Shown here: positions 8,645 through 17,842 of the stretch, piece by piece
Numbering within the stretch: the stretch's first letter is position 1
Layout of the letters: the number at the start of each line of letters is the position of its first letter
Assembly: GCA_046957575.1 (NCBI GenBank)
Contig: JBKUOG010000007.1
Span: 60,672-124,671, forward strand
Source: UMGS1370 sp046957575
GTDB lineage: Bacteria; Bacillota; Clostridia; Lachnospirales; Lachnospiraceae
Reading direction: 5' to 3'
Length of the DNA stretch: 64,000 nt
The notes under the pieces: model-generated
The model's database searches: none
Told to the model about the DNA's origin: nothing
Seen by the model: the letters and a program-made list of their open reading frames with translations, nothing else
Position numbers and translations under genes: made by a program

Positions 8645-9481
8645 TTACCCCTTTACACCGGTTGCTGCAATGCCTTCTACAAAGTATTTCTGCAGCGCCA
8701 GAAATACGATAAGAACAGGAATTAGGGACAGAACAGAAGCTGCCATGATCAGACCGTATTCAGAAGAATTCTGGCCAATAAACATGCGCAGGCCAATCTG
8801 CAGGGTCTTCTTGGATTCGGTCTTTAAGTAGATCAATGGTCCTAAGAAGTCATTCCAGGTGTTTACAAATGTGAAAATCGTCAGGGTAGACAATGCCGGC
8901 TTTGCAAGAGGCAGCATGATCTTTCCATAAATCTGATACTCGCTCATACCGTCGATTCTTGCCGCCTCACACAATTCATCCGGAATTCCCTGATAGAACT
9001 GGCGCATCATAAATACGCCAAATGCGGAAAATGCCTGGAGGCAGATGATGGCCAGATGGGTATCGTTTAAGCCAAAGGAACGCATCATCATAAACTGGGG
9101 AACCATGTATACCTGCCATGGCACTGCAATGGTTGCCACATAAGCCAAAAACAGGACATTTTTATAGCGGAAATTTAATTTCGCAAATGCGTAAGCCGCA
9201 AAGCTGCTGGTAAACAACTGAAGCAGCGTTACAATTAAGGTCAGTTTGGCAGTGTTGACCACAAAGGTTGCTAACGGAATCTTTGTCCAGATTTTAATGT
9301 AATTTTCCCACTGAGGATCTTTTGGTATCCACTGAATCGGTACTACGAATACGTCTTTATCCAGTTTCAGGGAGGAAGACAGCATCCATGCAAACGGTAC
9401 AAGCATCAAAAGGGAGACGAAAATCAGTACCGTATAGAGGATTACCTTGGTGATTTTTTCGTGTTGGCGTTTTCCTTTCAT
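8645..9481 (-). CDS. Carbohydrate ABC transporter permease (MalG type)
   Basis: A 278-residue integral membrane protein with about six transmembrane segments. The MalG-type EAA loop, which docks on the ATPase, is clear (ELCEAARIDGMSEYQIYGKI, then MLPLAKPALSTLTIFTFVN). ATG follows AAGGAGGGGAAAAG. It is third in an operon after the binding protein and the MalF-type permease. As usual for this class in Firmicutes, no ATPase gene accompanies it; a shared MsmX/UgpC-type ATPase elsewhere probably powers it (known for the class, inferred here). Confidence 0.92.
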   Translation of the reverse strand: MKGKRQHEKITKVILYTVLIFVSLLMLVPFAWMLSSSLKLDKDVFVVPIQWIPKDPQWENYIKIWTKIPLATFVVNTAKLTLIVTLLQLFTSSFAAYAFAKLNFRYKNVLFLAYVATIAVPWQVYMVPQFMMMRSFGLNDTHLAIICLQAFSAFGVFMMRQFYQGIPDELCEAARIDGMSEYQIYGKIMLPLAKPALSTLTIFTFVNTWNDFLGPLIYLKTESKKTLQIGLRMFIGQNSSEYGLIMAASVLSLIPVLIVFLALQKYFVEGIAATGVKG

Positions 9482-9493
9482 CTTTTCCCCTCC

Positions 9494-10573
9494 TTAGTTT
9501 GCGTATTTCTTCTCGCCTCTGAACTGGACAATGGTGACAACCAGTACCAGAAGGAAGAGAACCATGGCTACTGCACTTGCATATCCCAGGTTCCAGTTGC
9601 GGAACGCCTCTTCGTAGATGTGGTAAACCAGCACAATCGCAGATTCATTGATAACGCCGTTGGAGCCGCCTGCCAGCATATATACAATGTCGTATACCTT
9701 AAAGCAGTTGATGGTCAGAATAATGGTTACAAAGAAGGTAGTAGGCTGAAGCTGAGGCCAGGTAATATAGCGGAATTTCTGCCATGCTCCTGCGCCGTCC
9801 AGGCTGGCTGCCTCATAAAGTTCTGCATTGATTCCCTGAAGGCCGGCCAGATAGATGACCATATAATATCCCATGTTTTTCCACACAGAAAACAGCACAA
9901 TGGTAAACATAACCCAGTCCGGACTGGCCGCCCATTTTGGAAGGTCTTTTGCCGCTACGCGAAATACTTTATATAACAGCATATTGACCGGACCGCTCTT
10001 TGCAGGAGAGAACAGCATGTTCCACACTGCTGCCACTGCTACCAAGGATGCAACATAAGGGAAGAAGCTGACTGTACGGAAAAAATTTCTGCCCTTTATT
10101 TTCTGATTCAGTACAACTGCCAGACCGATAGCAGCGGCCAGTGTCAGAGGAACTGTTGCAATACAGTAGACAATGGTATTTTTTAAAGATGCCAGGAAAC
10201 GACTGTTTCCAATCATTGCGGCAAAATTTTCAAGACCTGCAAATTCAATAGGCGAGTTGCCGTCCCATTTTAAAAATGCCAGAACAAATGCAAAGATAAC
10301 CGGCCCTAATGTAAATACTGCAAATCCAATAAAATTAGGTGCAATAAAGGAATATGCAATCAAATCCCGTTTCTGCTGTCTGGTCATACGCTCTCCGGTT
10401 TTTGCCTGTTTGATTTTTTCTTCAGCCGTAACGATCTTGGCAATCAATTTCTGCCGTTTTCTGGAATCCGTTGTAGTCTCTAACTGCGCTTCTAAAGCCT
10501 CAAGCTTTGGTGTAAGCTTAGCCAGTTTTGCTTCCACAACAGCAGGATCTGCTTTTTTTGCTTGTGCTGCCAT
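9494..10573 (-). CDS. Carbohydrate ABC transporter permease (MalF/UgpA type) with N-terminal coiled coil
   Basis: A 359-residue permease. Residues ~1-65 are a charged, hydrophilic Ala/Lys/Glu-rich stretch (AKLAKLTPKLEALEAQLETT) predicted to form a coiled coil before the first membrane span near residue 75. The membrane part has about six spans and the EAA loop (ELYEAASLDGAGAWQKFRYI). Ordinary UgpA-type permeases begin about 60 residues later, so the extension is unusual; it should be cytosolic. ATG follows AGGAGGAAGGGT. It lies between the binding protein and the MalG-type gene. Confidence 0.9.
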   Translation of the reverse strand: MAAQAKKADPAVVEAKLAKLTPKLEALEAQLETTTDSRKRQKLIAKIVTAEEKIKQAKTGERMTRQQKRDLIAYSFIAPNFIGFAVFTLGPVIFAFVLAFLKWDGNSPIEFAGLENFAAMIGNSRFLASLKNTIVYCIATVPLTLAAAIGLAVVLNQKIKGRNFFRTVSFFPYVASLVAVAAVWNMLFSPAKSGPVNMLLYKVFRVAAKDLPKWAASPDWVMFTIVLFSVWKNMGYYMVIYLAGLQGINAELYEAASLDGAGAWQKFRYITWPQLQPTTFFVTIILTINCFKVYDIVYMLAGGSNGVINESAIVLVYHIYEEAFRNWNLGYASAVAMVLFLLVLVVTIVQFRGEKKYAN

Positions 10574-10626
10574 ACCCTTCCTCCTATTTTTTGTAATCAG
10601 TGTTGGGAATGTTCCCTTTATGTAAG

Positions 10627-10652
10627 GGAGCGGACTGTAATAAGTCCGCTCC
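10627..10652 (-). promoter_or_regulatory. Intercistronic stem-loop between binding-protein and permease genes
   Basis: A perfect 10-bp stem (10627-10636 with 10643-10652) with a 6-base loop lies in the 125-bp gap after the binding-protein gene. On the transcribed strand it is not followed by a T run, so it is more likely an mRNA-stabilising or processing hairpin, which would favour the binding-protein message, than a full terminator. Confidence 0.6.
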
Positions 10653-10698
10653 TGTTTTCTGCATCTCGTATGATTTTTTAGCCGTTTCGCCTGATGGA

Positions 10699-12072
10699 TT
10701 ATTCAGCCAGAAGCGTGCCGATCTTTTCGTTCATCTGAGCAATTCCCTCATCAATGGTAATGCTTTCTGTCATAATACCGTCATGTGCTTCGTTTAAGAT
10801 CGTTTCCATCTCTGCACTCTTTGCATGTACCGGCATTTCCAGGTACAGGTTTGCAGTCTGAAGAGCTTCTTTGCTGGTTTCATCAGCCGGGAATCCGTCT
10901 ACAGATGCTACCAGATCTGCAATCTCGCTGTTCATAGTTGCAGGAATGGAACCAGTAGAAGCAATGATCTCAGCGCCTTCTTCACCAGTTACGAACTTTA
11001 CAAATTCCCAAGCTAAATCTTTATGAGGAGCAGAAGTCGGGATTGCTAAAGAAGTAATGGTTGCCAGAGTAGAGCCTGGCTCTACACCTTCTGCATGAGG
11101 ATATTTTGCAATACCCCAGTTGGTACAGTCTGTGTACTCGCCAGCTTTGATCTTGTCAATCAGGGTTGGGATAAACCAGGAACCCATGTTCATCATGGCT
11201 ACATTGCCCTGAGAGAATGCGCCGGAGTAATGAAGACTGGAGGTCTTTAAGGTTGCGTAATCCTGACATACGCCGTCCTGCTGCTGTTTTAATACCATCT
11301 CATAGTATGGCTTTGTAAAATCATAGTTTCCGCCTACGATGGAGTTCTTGCCGTCCAGAATACCGAATAACTGAACTGCACTTCTCCAGGTATGGTAATG
11401 AGCGCCATAAACTTCCTGTCCTGGCTCAGTGTTGGTTACTTTTCTTGCCAGTTCGTCGTACTGCTCAAAGGTCATATCATTGGTTGGATATTCCACGCCT
11501 GCTGCATCAAAAATGTCTTTATTGTAGAACAGTACCCAAAAATCGCTTCTAAATGGCAGTTCATATAATTTTCCATCTACCGTTACCTGATCGGTAATTC
11601 CGCCGTACATGCTTAAATCAATACCGTCTTTTGCAATCAGATCATCCAATGGCTCTAATACACCTTTATTTACTAAGGTTGCATATCCAGGAACATCCTT
11701 TATGCAGACAACGTCAAAGTCGGATCCGGAACCGGTCAATTCAGTTGCCAGGACAGTCTGATAGTCAGAAGAACCCAGGTCTACCATCTCAACGGTTACG
11801 CCAGGATGAGCAGCTTCAAATGCCTCGATTAGCGGCTCATAATAGGTGGTCAGGCTGATATCCCATACAGACCATTTTAAGGTTACGTTTTCTCCTTCTG
11901 CTGCCTTGGCAGTGGTTTCTTCTGCCTTAGCATCCTCCCCTTCTGCGGCAGGTGCTGCCGTGGTATCGGCTGCAGCAGTTGTTGCATCGGCTGCGTCAGA
12001 TCCTCCGCATCCGGCAAGGCTTACTGCTGCTAAAGATGCTGCTAAGGTAAGGCTTACTAATCTTTTCTTCAT
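10699..12072 (-). CDS. Sugar ABC transporter substrate-binding lipoprotein (family 1)
   Basis: A 457-residue extracellular lipoprotein starting at the ATG at 12072 behind AAGGAGGAAGTAAC; the in-frame codon 12 positions upstream lacks such a site. The signal peptide ends SLAG with Cys22. An Ala/Thr/Glu-rich linker runs to about residue 60, followed by a two-lobed maltose-type binding fold (SVWDISLTTYYEPLIEAFEA at the start). First gene of the importer operon. Divergence from the kinase/regulator/heparinase genes suggests an acidic oligosaccharide ligand (inference). Confidence 0.9.
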   Translation of the reverse strand: MKKRLVSLTLAASLAAVSLAGCGGSDAADATTAAADTTAAPAAEGEDAKAEETTAKAAEGENVTLKWSVWDISLTTYYEPLIEAFEAAHPGVTVEMVDLGSSDYQTVLATELTGSGSDFDVVCIKDVPGYATLVNKGVLEPLDDLIAKDGIDLSMYGGITDQVTVDGKLYELPFRSDFWVLFYNKDIFDAAGVEYPTNDMTFEQYDELARKVTNTEPGQEVYGAHYHTWRSAVQLFGILDGKNSIVGGNYDFTKPYYEMVLKQQQDGVCQDYATLKTSSLHYSGAFSQGNVAMMNMGSWFIPTLIDKIKAGEYTDCTNWGIAKYPHAEGVEPGSTLATITSLAIPTSAPHKDLAWEFVKFVTGEEGAEIIASTGSIPATMNSEIADLVASVDGFPADETSKEALQTANLYLEMPVHAKSAEMETILNEAHDGIMTESITIDEGIAQMNEKIGTLLAE

Positions 12073-12124
12073 GTTACTTCCTCCTTGTCTTTTTAAGCTT
12101 TTTGTCACTCTTAACTATGGTTTT

Positions 12125-12153
12125 ATTATATACGGTAAATGTCCTCTTCTGAA
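12125..12153 (-). promoter_or_regulatory. Promoter of the MalFG-type importer operon
   Basis: On the minus strand TTCAGA (12148-12153) and TATAAT (12125-12130) are spaced by 17 bases, 52 bases before the binding-protein start. The YesN-type regulator encoded divergently is the obvious candidate activator. Confidence 0.6.
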
Positions 12154-12278
12154 TGGAATATTGTTTAGAAAAGATTCACTATTCTAATCGTTTTTTTATT
12201 TTCTTTTTCCGTTGCTTTTTAACGAATGTACTTTTCTACGAAAACCCGGTAAATTTTTACGATTTTCCTTTTCAAATA

Positions 12279-12307
12279 TTTCCAAAACCATCAAAAGCCG
12301 TTATAAT
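12279..12307 (+). promoter_or_regulatory. Possible promoter of the YesM/YesN/heparinase operon
   Basis: TATAAT at 12302-12307 has TTTCCA 17 bases upstream (12279-12284, 4 of 6 matches). It lies 38 bases before the kinase start codon. Confidence 0.5.
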
Positions 12308-12345
12308 GAGGATGCATTATCTTTTGCAGCTTCAGGAGAACCCCT

Positions 12346-14229
12346 ATGAAAATACGATTTCCAAAAACCATCCGAATGCAGCTTATGGCTGCAGCCGCAG
12401 GTATTACCCTGATTATTTCACTGATGACCCTGACTATATATTTTTCCTTATTTCAGTCCTTTCTTCGGAAAAATCAAATTCAGTCTTCTGAATTTAATCT
12501 TCAACTGGTGACTTCCCATGTATCTTCCAGCATGGCGGATATTATTTATTTCAGCAAGTGGACCTGCTCCAACAGCGAAATTTTAAATTATCTGGAACGC
12601 ATGGAAACCGTATCCGGACCTGCTCCCTCCTCTGATGCAGACTCTGAAAATCTCCGGCTGCTGGCATTAAATTCTTTTGAACGGTTTAAGGAAGAATACC
12701 AGAATACACTGCCCAATGAGTATATTACCCATGCCCTGATTTCTACCAACAGCCGCAAACAGTTCCTTCATATTTTAGGGCCCTCCGAAAGCAGCCGGGC
12801 CAAAGCTGCTGAGATAATTTATCTGGCGCCTTATTTTGACACTTTGCTTCAGGCCCCTGATTTTAAGTGGATTGGGCTGCAGGATGATCTCTTTGTGCGG
12901 GTCAATCCTCCGAAAGTCCTTCCCATTATCCGCCCTGTGTATAATGAATTTAACTCGGATATTATCGGCTGGTCTTATTTGAGCATTAGCGAAGAACTGC
13001 TTACAGACTATCTTTCGTCTTATCCACTTGGAAATGATGGAATTTTGTTTTTTACAATGGGAGACTTAACCTATTATTTAAAGGACGGAAAATTTGAAAT
13101 TGCTAAAGATTTCTATTCTCCTTTAAAAGACTTAACCTCTTATGCCTTAAATGACACCACCCAGGTTGATTCTGTAAAAATGTCAGACGGCAGCAAACGG
13201 ATTATGATTACGATTCCCGTTGATGGAGTCAGAGGATGGTCCTTTTCCCAGATTCTGTCCGAACAGCAATTCGCTCAACAGAGAAACTTTTATTATATTC
13301 TGATAGCCGGAGTCTGCCTGATTATCTTCTGTCTGGGCATCCTTTTGATGGTTCTTTTAAACCGGATTATCAATGTGCCGGTAAAAGCCATCCGCGAAAA
13401 AATTGATGCGGTCTCTCACGGCGATTTTTCCAGAGAACCTGCTATTGAATGGGACCATGAATTGGGAGATATCGGAAAAGGCATCAACTCTCTGTCCACC
13501 AGCATCGTAATGCTGATGGATAAGCGGATTGAAGATGAAAAACACAAGAAAGACCTGGAATATCAGATTCTGCAAAGCCAAATCAACCCCCATTTTCTTT
13601 ATAATACGCTAAATTCCATCAAATGGATGGCAACCATTCAGGGCGCTAACGGCATTGCGGAAATGACCACCGCCCTGGCAAGACTGATGAAAAATGTGTC
13701 CAAAGGCACCAGCGTTCCCATCCCCTTAAAAGAAGAGTTGGATTTGGTTAAGGACTATTTTCTGATTCTCCAGTACCGGTATGGGGGCAGTATTTCTTTA
13801 GAATGCAGTGTTGCCAGTGATGATTTATATGCCTGCCTGATTCATCGTTTTACGCTTCAGCCGATTATCGAAAATTCCCTTTTTCATGGTATTGAGCCAA
13901 AGGGACAAGCCGGCAAAATTACAGTAACCGCTGTATCCAAAGATACAGCATCCGGCAAAATCCTTCAGATCTGCGTCACAGATAACGGCATTGGCATGTC
14001 TTCTGAGACAATCGAAAAGGTCTTAAGCGGAAAAGATTCTGCAAGTACTGATTTTTTCCGCCATGTGGGAATCAACAATGTAAACCAGCGCATCAAATAT
14101 GCATATGGGGATCGCTATGGTATTTCCATTACCAGCGAAGTAGGCGTGTATACAGCCATCACCATTACCATCCCTTATGAATTATCGGAAACGGGAGGAG
14201 ATTATGATAAAACTTTTAATAGTAGATGA
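12346..14229 (+). CDS. Sensor histidine kinase, YesM/LytS-like (His_kinase family)
   Basis: A 627-residue membrane kinase. There is a transmembrane segment near residues 12-35, a ~270-residue extracellular sensor domain, a second span near 315-340, a HAMP linker and the kinase core. The phosphoacceptor box is QINPHFLYNTLNSIKW, and the ATP-binding domain shows QPIIENSLFHGIE and DNGIGM. ATG follows CAGGAGAACCCCT. The response-regulator gene begins 26 bases before this stop, so the two are co-translated. It probably senses the oligosaccharide handled by the neighbouring importer and heparinase. Confidence 0.93.
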   Translation: MKIRFPKTIRMQLMAAAAGITLIISLMTLTIYFSLFQSFLRKNQIQSSEFNLQLVTSHVSSSMADIIYFSKWTCSNSEILNYLERMETVSGPAPSSDADSENLRLLALNSFERFKEEYQNTLPNEYITHALISTNSRKQFLHILGPSESSRAKAAEIIYLAPYFDTLLQAPDFKWIGLQDDLFVRVNPPKVLPIIRPVYNEFNSDIIGWSYLSISEELLTDYLSSYPLGNDGILFFTMGDLTYYLKDGKFEIAKDFYSPLKDLTSYALNDTTQVDSVKMSDGSKRIMITIPVDGVRGWSFSQILSEQQFAQQRNFYYILIAGVCLIIFCLGILLMVLLNRIINVPVKAIREKIDAVSHGDFSREPAIEWDHELGDIGKGINSLSTSIVMLMDKRIEDEKHKKDLEYQILQSQINPHFLYNTLNSIKWMATIQGANGIAEMTTALARLMKNVSKGTSVPIPLKEELDLVKDYFLILQYRYGGSISLECSVASDDLYACLIHRFTLQPIIENSLFHGIEPKGQAGKITVTAVSKDTASGKILQICVTDNGIGMSSETIEKVLSGKDSASTDFFRHVGINNVNQRIKYAYGDRYGISITSEVGVYTAITITIPYELSETGGDYDKTFNSR

Positions 14230-15820
14230 CGAACCTTTAGTCCAGATTGGCATCAAATCCATGCTAAACTGGGCAGACTATGGCATTGAAATATGCGGTA
14301 CTGCTGCAAATGGACAGGCTGCCCTGTCCATGATCGAAGAACTGACCCCTGAACTTGTCATTACTGACATTAAAATGCCCATTATGAACGGCCTGGATCT
14401 GGTAAAATGCTGCAGGGAACAGTTTGGCCCCATTCCGGTTTTTATTGTCCTGACCAGCTATGAAGAATTTCAGCTGGTGCGTACTGCCCTGTCCTATCAG
14501 GTTGCAGATTATCTGGTAAAGCTGGAACTCGATCCCGCCTCTTTAGCCGAATCTGTTTCCAGAGCCTTAAAACGTCTGGAAGAAAAAAAGGCCAGCGAGG
14601 CTTACAGGGCAGCCGGCGGACGGCCTCTTCTGCAAAGCTATCAGGACAAATTTTTCCTTCGCCTTCTTCACAATCTATTTGACAGCGAAGAACAGTTCGC
14701 ACTTCAGGTGGCAGATCTGAAATTAAATTTTACAGACTCTTGCTATCTGGCTTCCCATTGTGAGATCCACGAATCGGAACATGCTAAAATGAATCACTCC
14801 CAGCTTATGAATCTGTATTCCAGCAGCCTGCAGATGATTCGGGAAATCCTGTCCCGTTACCTGTCCTGCTATGTGGTTTCTCTGGATTTAAAACATTTTG
14901 CCCTGATTTTTCATTTTCCTTCTATTGAGGAAACAGACTGGGCGCAGATTTCCAGCGCTCTTGATAATGCATGCAGCATGATTCACAATTACTTTAACGT
15001 CTGGCTCTCTGCCGGCATCGGCTCCACTGTCGATCAGCCTTTGCTGATTTCCCGGTCTTATCAGGAAGCCAGACAGACGGCTGCAAAAACTTCTCCTGAA
15101 AAACCAGTTGCTTTTTTTCAGGATGCTGATGAGGATGCTGATGCTTTCCGCAACTATTTTAATATGTCTGTCTTTAAAGAATCTATCAAACAGGCTTTTG
15201 AAGAATTTGATACCGATGTTCTGGAAAACACCATTGATGAAATGTGTCAGTTATTTTCCTCCAGTTCCTGCCGTCTTTTGCAGGCTGTAGACGGAGCATG
15301 CAACATTCTCTATCTGGCCATTTCTCTGCTTCCAGACGGCGAAGATACAGTGGCTGAAATTTTTGAGGATGTACCGGACGGCTACCGCTCCATTTATCAG
15401 GCAGCCACTGCCCATCAGGTTGTAGAGTGGCTGGAAATCCTGAAAGAAGGGCTGTGCCGCGTCCTTTTGTCCAAGCGCAAGTCCTATAAGGACAATGTAA
15501 TCACAAATATTCAGAAATATATAGAAGTTCATGTGGAAGATCGGCTTCTTTTAAATGAGGTGGCAGGTGTGTTCGGACTAAGTCCCAACTACTTAAGTTC
15601 CCTGTTTAAGAAAACCTGCAACATCGGTTTCACAGAATACGTCACGCAAAAGAAAATCAGCCTGGCCAAGACCCTTCTTCTGGAAGAAAATCTGAAAATC
15701 TATGAGGCTGCTGACCGGCTGGGCTTTGAAAGCGCCTTTTACTTCAGCAAGGTATTTAAAAAAGTAGAGGGGATTTCCCCCAGAGAATTTATCCAACAAC
15801 ATACAGAGGAGGATTTATAA
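14204..15820 (+). CDS. Response regulator, YesN type (receiver plus AraC HTH)
   Basis: A 538-residue regulator. Receiver domain residues 1-120 with phospho-acceptor Asp55 (VITDIKMP), a ~300-residue linker, and an AraC-type DNA-binding domain in the last ~100 residues (LLLNEVAGVFGLSPNYLSSL, then IYEAADRLGFESAFYFSKVF). I start at the ATG at 14204, immediately after GGGAGGAG, inside the kinase gene. The final base of its stop codon is the first base of the heparinase start. It should activate the importer and heparinase genes (inference from position). Confidence 0.93.
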   Translation: MIKLLIVDDEPLVQIGIKSMLNWADYGIEICGTAANGQAALSMIEELTPELVITDIKMPIMNGLDLVKCCREQFGPIPVFIVLTSYEEFQLVRTALSYQVADYLVKLELDPASLAESVSRALKRLEEKKASEAYRAAGGRPLLQSYQDKFFLRLLHNLFDSEEQFALQVADLKLNFTDSCYLASHCEIHESEHAKMNHSQLMNLYSSSLQMIREILSRYLSCYVVSLDLKHFALIFHFPSIEETDWAQISSALDNACSMIHNYFNVWLSAGIGSTVDQPLLISRSYQEARQTAAKTSPEKPVAFFQDADEDADAFRNYFNMSVFKESIKQAFEEFDTDVLENTIDEMCQLFSSSSCRLLQAVDGACNILYLAISLLPDGEDTVAEIFEDVPDGYRSIYQAATAHQVVEWLEILKEGLCRVLLSKRKSYKDNVITNIQKYIEVHVEDRLLLNEVAGVFGLSPNYLSSLFKKTCNIGFTEYVTQKKISLAKTLLLEENLKIYEAADRLGFESAFYFSKVFKKVEGISPREFIQQHTEEDL

Positions 15821-17793
15821 TGTTTTCTGAAATTTTAGACCGTTGGACCAGAACACAGGATGGAAACCTGAAATTACTTCCCTTTCATCCTTACCCGAAA
15901 GCATCAAACCGCAGTGCATGGAACCGGATTCCGTCATCTGTTAAGACCCGCCTGATAAAAAAGGGCGAAGACTTTCTTCACTTCCAGTATCCGGCTCTTT
16001 CTGCTACTGACTTTATGGACTTTGTCCGCACAGGAAACAGAGAGCGCTATCAGGAACGTCTGTTTAACCGCCGCCTTGCCTTCAATCACCTTGTTCTGGC
16101 AGAATGTGCAGAGCATGAAGGCCGTTTTATGGATGATATTGTCAATGGTTTTTTCTGTATCTGTGAGGAGTCCGCATGGCAGCTTCCTGCACACAACTCC
16201 TATATCCGCGATACTCCCCAGTTTATCCTTCCAGATGTAAACCGCCCAGTAGTAGACCTGTTTGCCGCAGAAACAGGAGCCATTCTCTCTACTGCCGCGT
16301 GCCTGCTTCAGGATGAACTAAACTTAATCAGTCCCTCCATCCTCGGCATGGTGCAAAGCAATCTGGAAACCCGCATTTTTAAGCCTTATCTGACTGAGCA
16401 TTTCTGGTGGATGGGAGACGGCAAATCTCATATGAATAACTGGACTTCCTGGTGTACCCAAAATGTCCTGCTGACTTCTGCCTTCTGTCTGCAGTGGGGT
16501 TCTCCCTGCCTGAATATGAACAGAATTTTGGAGCAGGCATGTAAAAGTCTGGACTACTTTTTGGATGAATACGGGACTGACGGCTGCTGCGATGAAGGCG
16601 CTCAATATTTTCGCCACGCCGGACTGACTTTGTTTGGAGCAATGGAAGTATTAAACATTGTTTCCGACAATGCCTTTTCTTCTTTATATGAGGAAGAAAA
16701 AATCCGCAATATTGCCTCCTATATTTTTCATGTTCACGTAGCAGGCCCATATTATGTAAATTTTGCAGACTGTTCCCCTATTGCAGGCCGATGCGGAGCC
16801 AGAGAATTTTTATTTGGAAAACGGACGAAAAATGAAGATGTGATGACTTTTGCTGCTGCTGATTACAGAGAAAGTTCTAATCAGCTTTTTGAAGATGAGC
16901 ACAATTTATTCTATCGCCTCCAGTCCGTATTCACCCATGATGAGTTAATGGCCTGGAATTATTCCCGCCCCCTCTCTTATCCGGATCTCTACTATCCCAG
17001 CGCCGGATTGTTTTTAGCCAGAGACAACCGTCTATGTCTGGCGGTAAAAGCCGGAGATAATGACGACAGTCACAATCACAATGATGTGGGAAGTTTTACA
17101 ATTTATAAAAACGGAAAGCCGCTTTTCATTGATGTAGGGGTAGAAACCTACACCCAAAAAACTTTTTCTCCCAAACGGTATGAAATCTGGACCATGCAGT
17201 CCCGTTTCCACAATCTCCCTACATTCGGAAATGACAGCGGCGTAACTGCCAGTGATGATATCCCGGAAAATGCAGGGGGCATCATCCAAAAAGCCGGGGA
17301 ATCCTACTGTGCCAGCCAGGTTTCTGTTGATTTAAATGGGGCATGTCCGGAGATTTCCATGGAAATTGCTCCCGCCTATGGCGACTCCCGTATATTATCC
17401 TATAAACGGACCGCCCTGCTTCATAAGAGCTGCGATGACACCGCTTCTGATAAAACTGCTGCGGCAAAGCATAAGAGAAATGATTCCTATATTCTCATTA
17501 CAGATACTTATCAGGTCGATCATCTTCCGGTTTCTCTGACTCTTATGACCTATGAAAAACCGGAAATGAGCCCTGCATGTGATTTTGACTGTCAGGACGA
17601 CAATTTTCCATCCCTGTGTTTAAAAATCGGCCAACTGGGTACCTGTCAGATTACTGGTGCTTCCCATGTGGAAATTACCTCGATTCCCATTACGGACACC
17701 AGACTTCAAGGTGCCTGGAAACATGAAATTTATAAATGTCAGGTGATGTTAGATTCCAAAACAAATGGACAGGCTGTAATAAAGATTTCGTAG
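15820..17793 (+). CDS. Heparinase II/III family polysaccharide lyase, no signal peptide
   Basis: A 657-residue protein with an alpha-helical N-terminal half (WWMGDGKSHMNNWTSWC and HYxxY-like helices) and a beta-sandwich C-terminal half. The family signature DDSHNHNDVGSF lies near residues 413-424. These enzymes cleave uronate-containing polysaccharides by beta-elimination. No secretion signal is present, so it should act in the cytosol on imported oligosaccharides. It overlaps the regulator stop by one base, in a kinase-regulator-lyase operon. The substrate cannot be told from sequence; heparan, alginate-like or other uronic polymers are all possible. Confidence 0.85.
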   Translation: MFSEILDRWTRTQDGNLKLLPFHPYPKASNRSAWNRIPSSVKTRLIKKGEDFLHFQYPALSATDFMDFVRTGNRERYQERLFNRRLAFNHLVLAECAEHEGRFMDDIVNGFFCICEESAWQLPAHNSYIRDTPQFILPDVNRPVVDLFAAETGAILSTAACLLQDELNLISPSILGMVQSNLETRIFKPYLTEHFWWMGDGKSHMNNWTSWCTQNVLLTSAFCLQWGSPCLNMNRILEQACKSLDYFLDEYGTDGCCDEGAQYFRHAGLTLFGAMEVLNIVSDNAFSSLYEEEKIRNIASYIFHVHVAGPYYVNFADCSPIAGRCGAREFLFGKRTKNEDVMTFAAADYRESSNQLFEDEHNLFYRLQSVFTHDELMAWNYSRPLSYPDLYYPSAGLFLARDNRLCLAVKAGDNDDSHNHNDVGSFTIYKNGKPLFIDVGVETYTQKTFSPKRYEIWTMQSRFHNLPTFGNDSGVTASDDIPENAGGIIQKAGESYCASQVSVDLNGACPEISMEIAPAYGDSRILSYKRTALLHKSCDDTASDKTAAAKHKRNDSYILITDTYQVDHLPVSLTLMTYEKPEMSPACDFDCQDDNFPSLCLKIGQLGTCQITGASHVEITSIPITDTRLQGAWKHEIYKCQVMLDSKTNGQAVIKIS

Positions 17794-17812
17794 GATATCA
17801 ATCCTGTGGCAG

Positions 17813-17840
17813 AAACAGGGGGCCAATGCCCCCTGTTTTT
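17813..17840 (+). terminator. Rho-independent terminator after the heparinase gene
   Basis: An 11-bp GC-rich stem (17813-17823 with 17828-17838), tetraloop CAAT and a T run. It lies between convergent genes and may also act weakly on the ABC-2 permease transcript coming the other way. Confidence 0.88.
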
Positions 17841-17842
17841 AT

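Noticed and set aside
17813..17838. GC-rich hairpin as an attachment site
   Set aside because: It has a T run and lies right after a stop codon between convergent genes, so it is an ordinary terminator.
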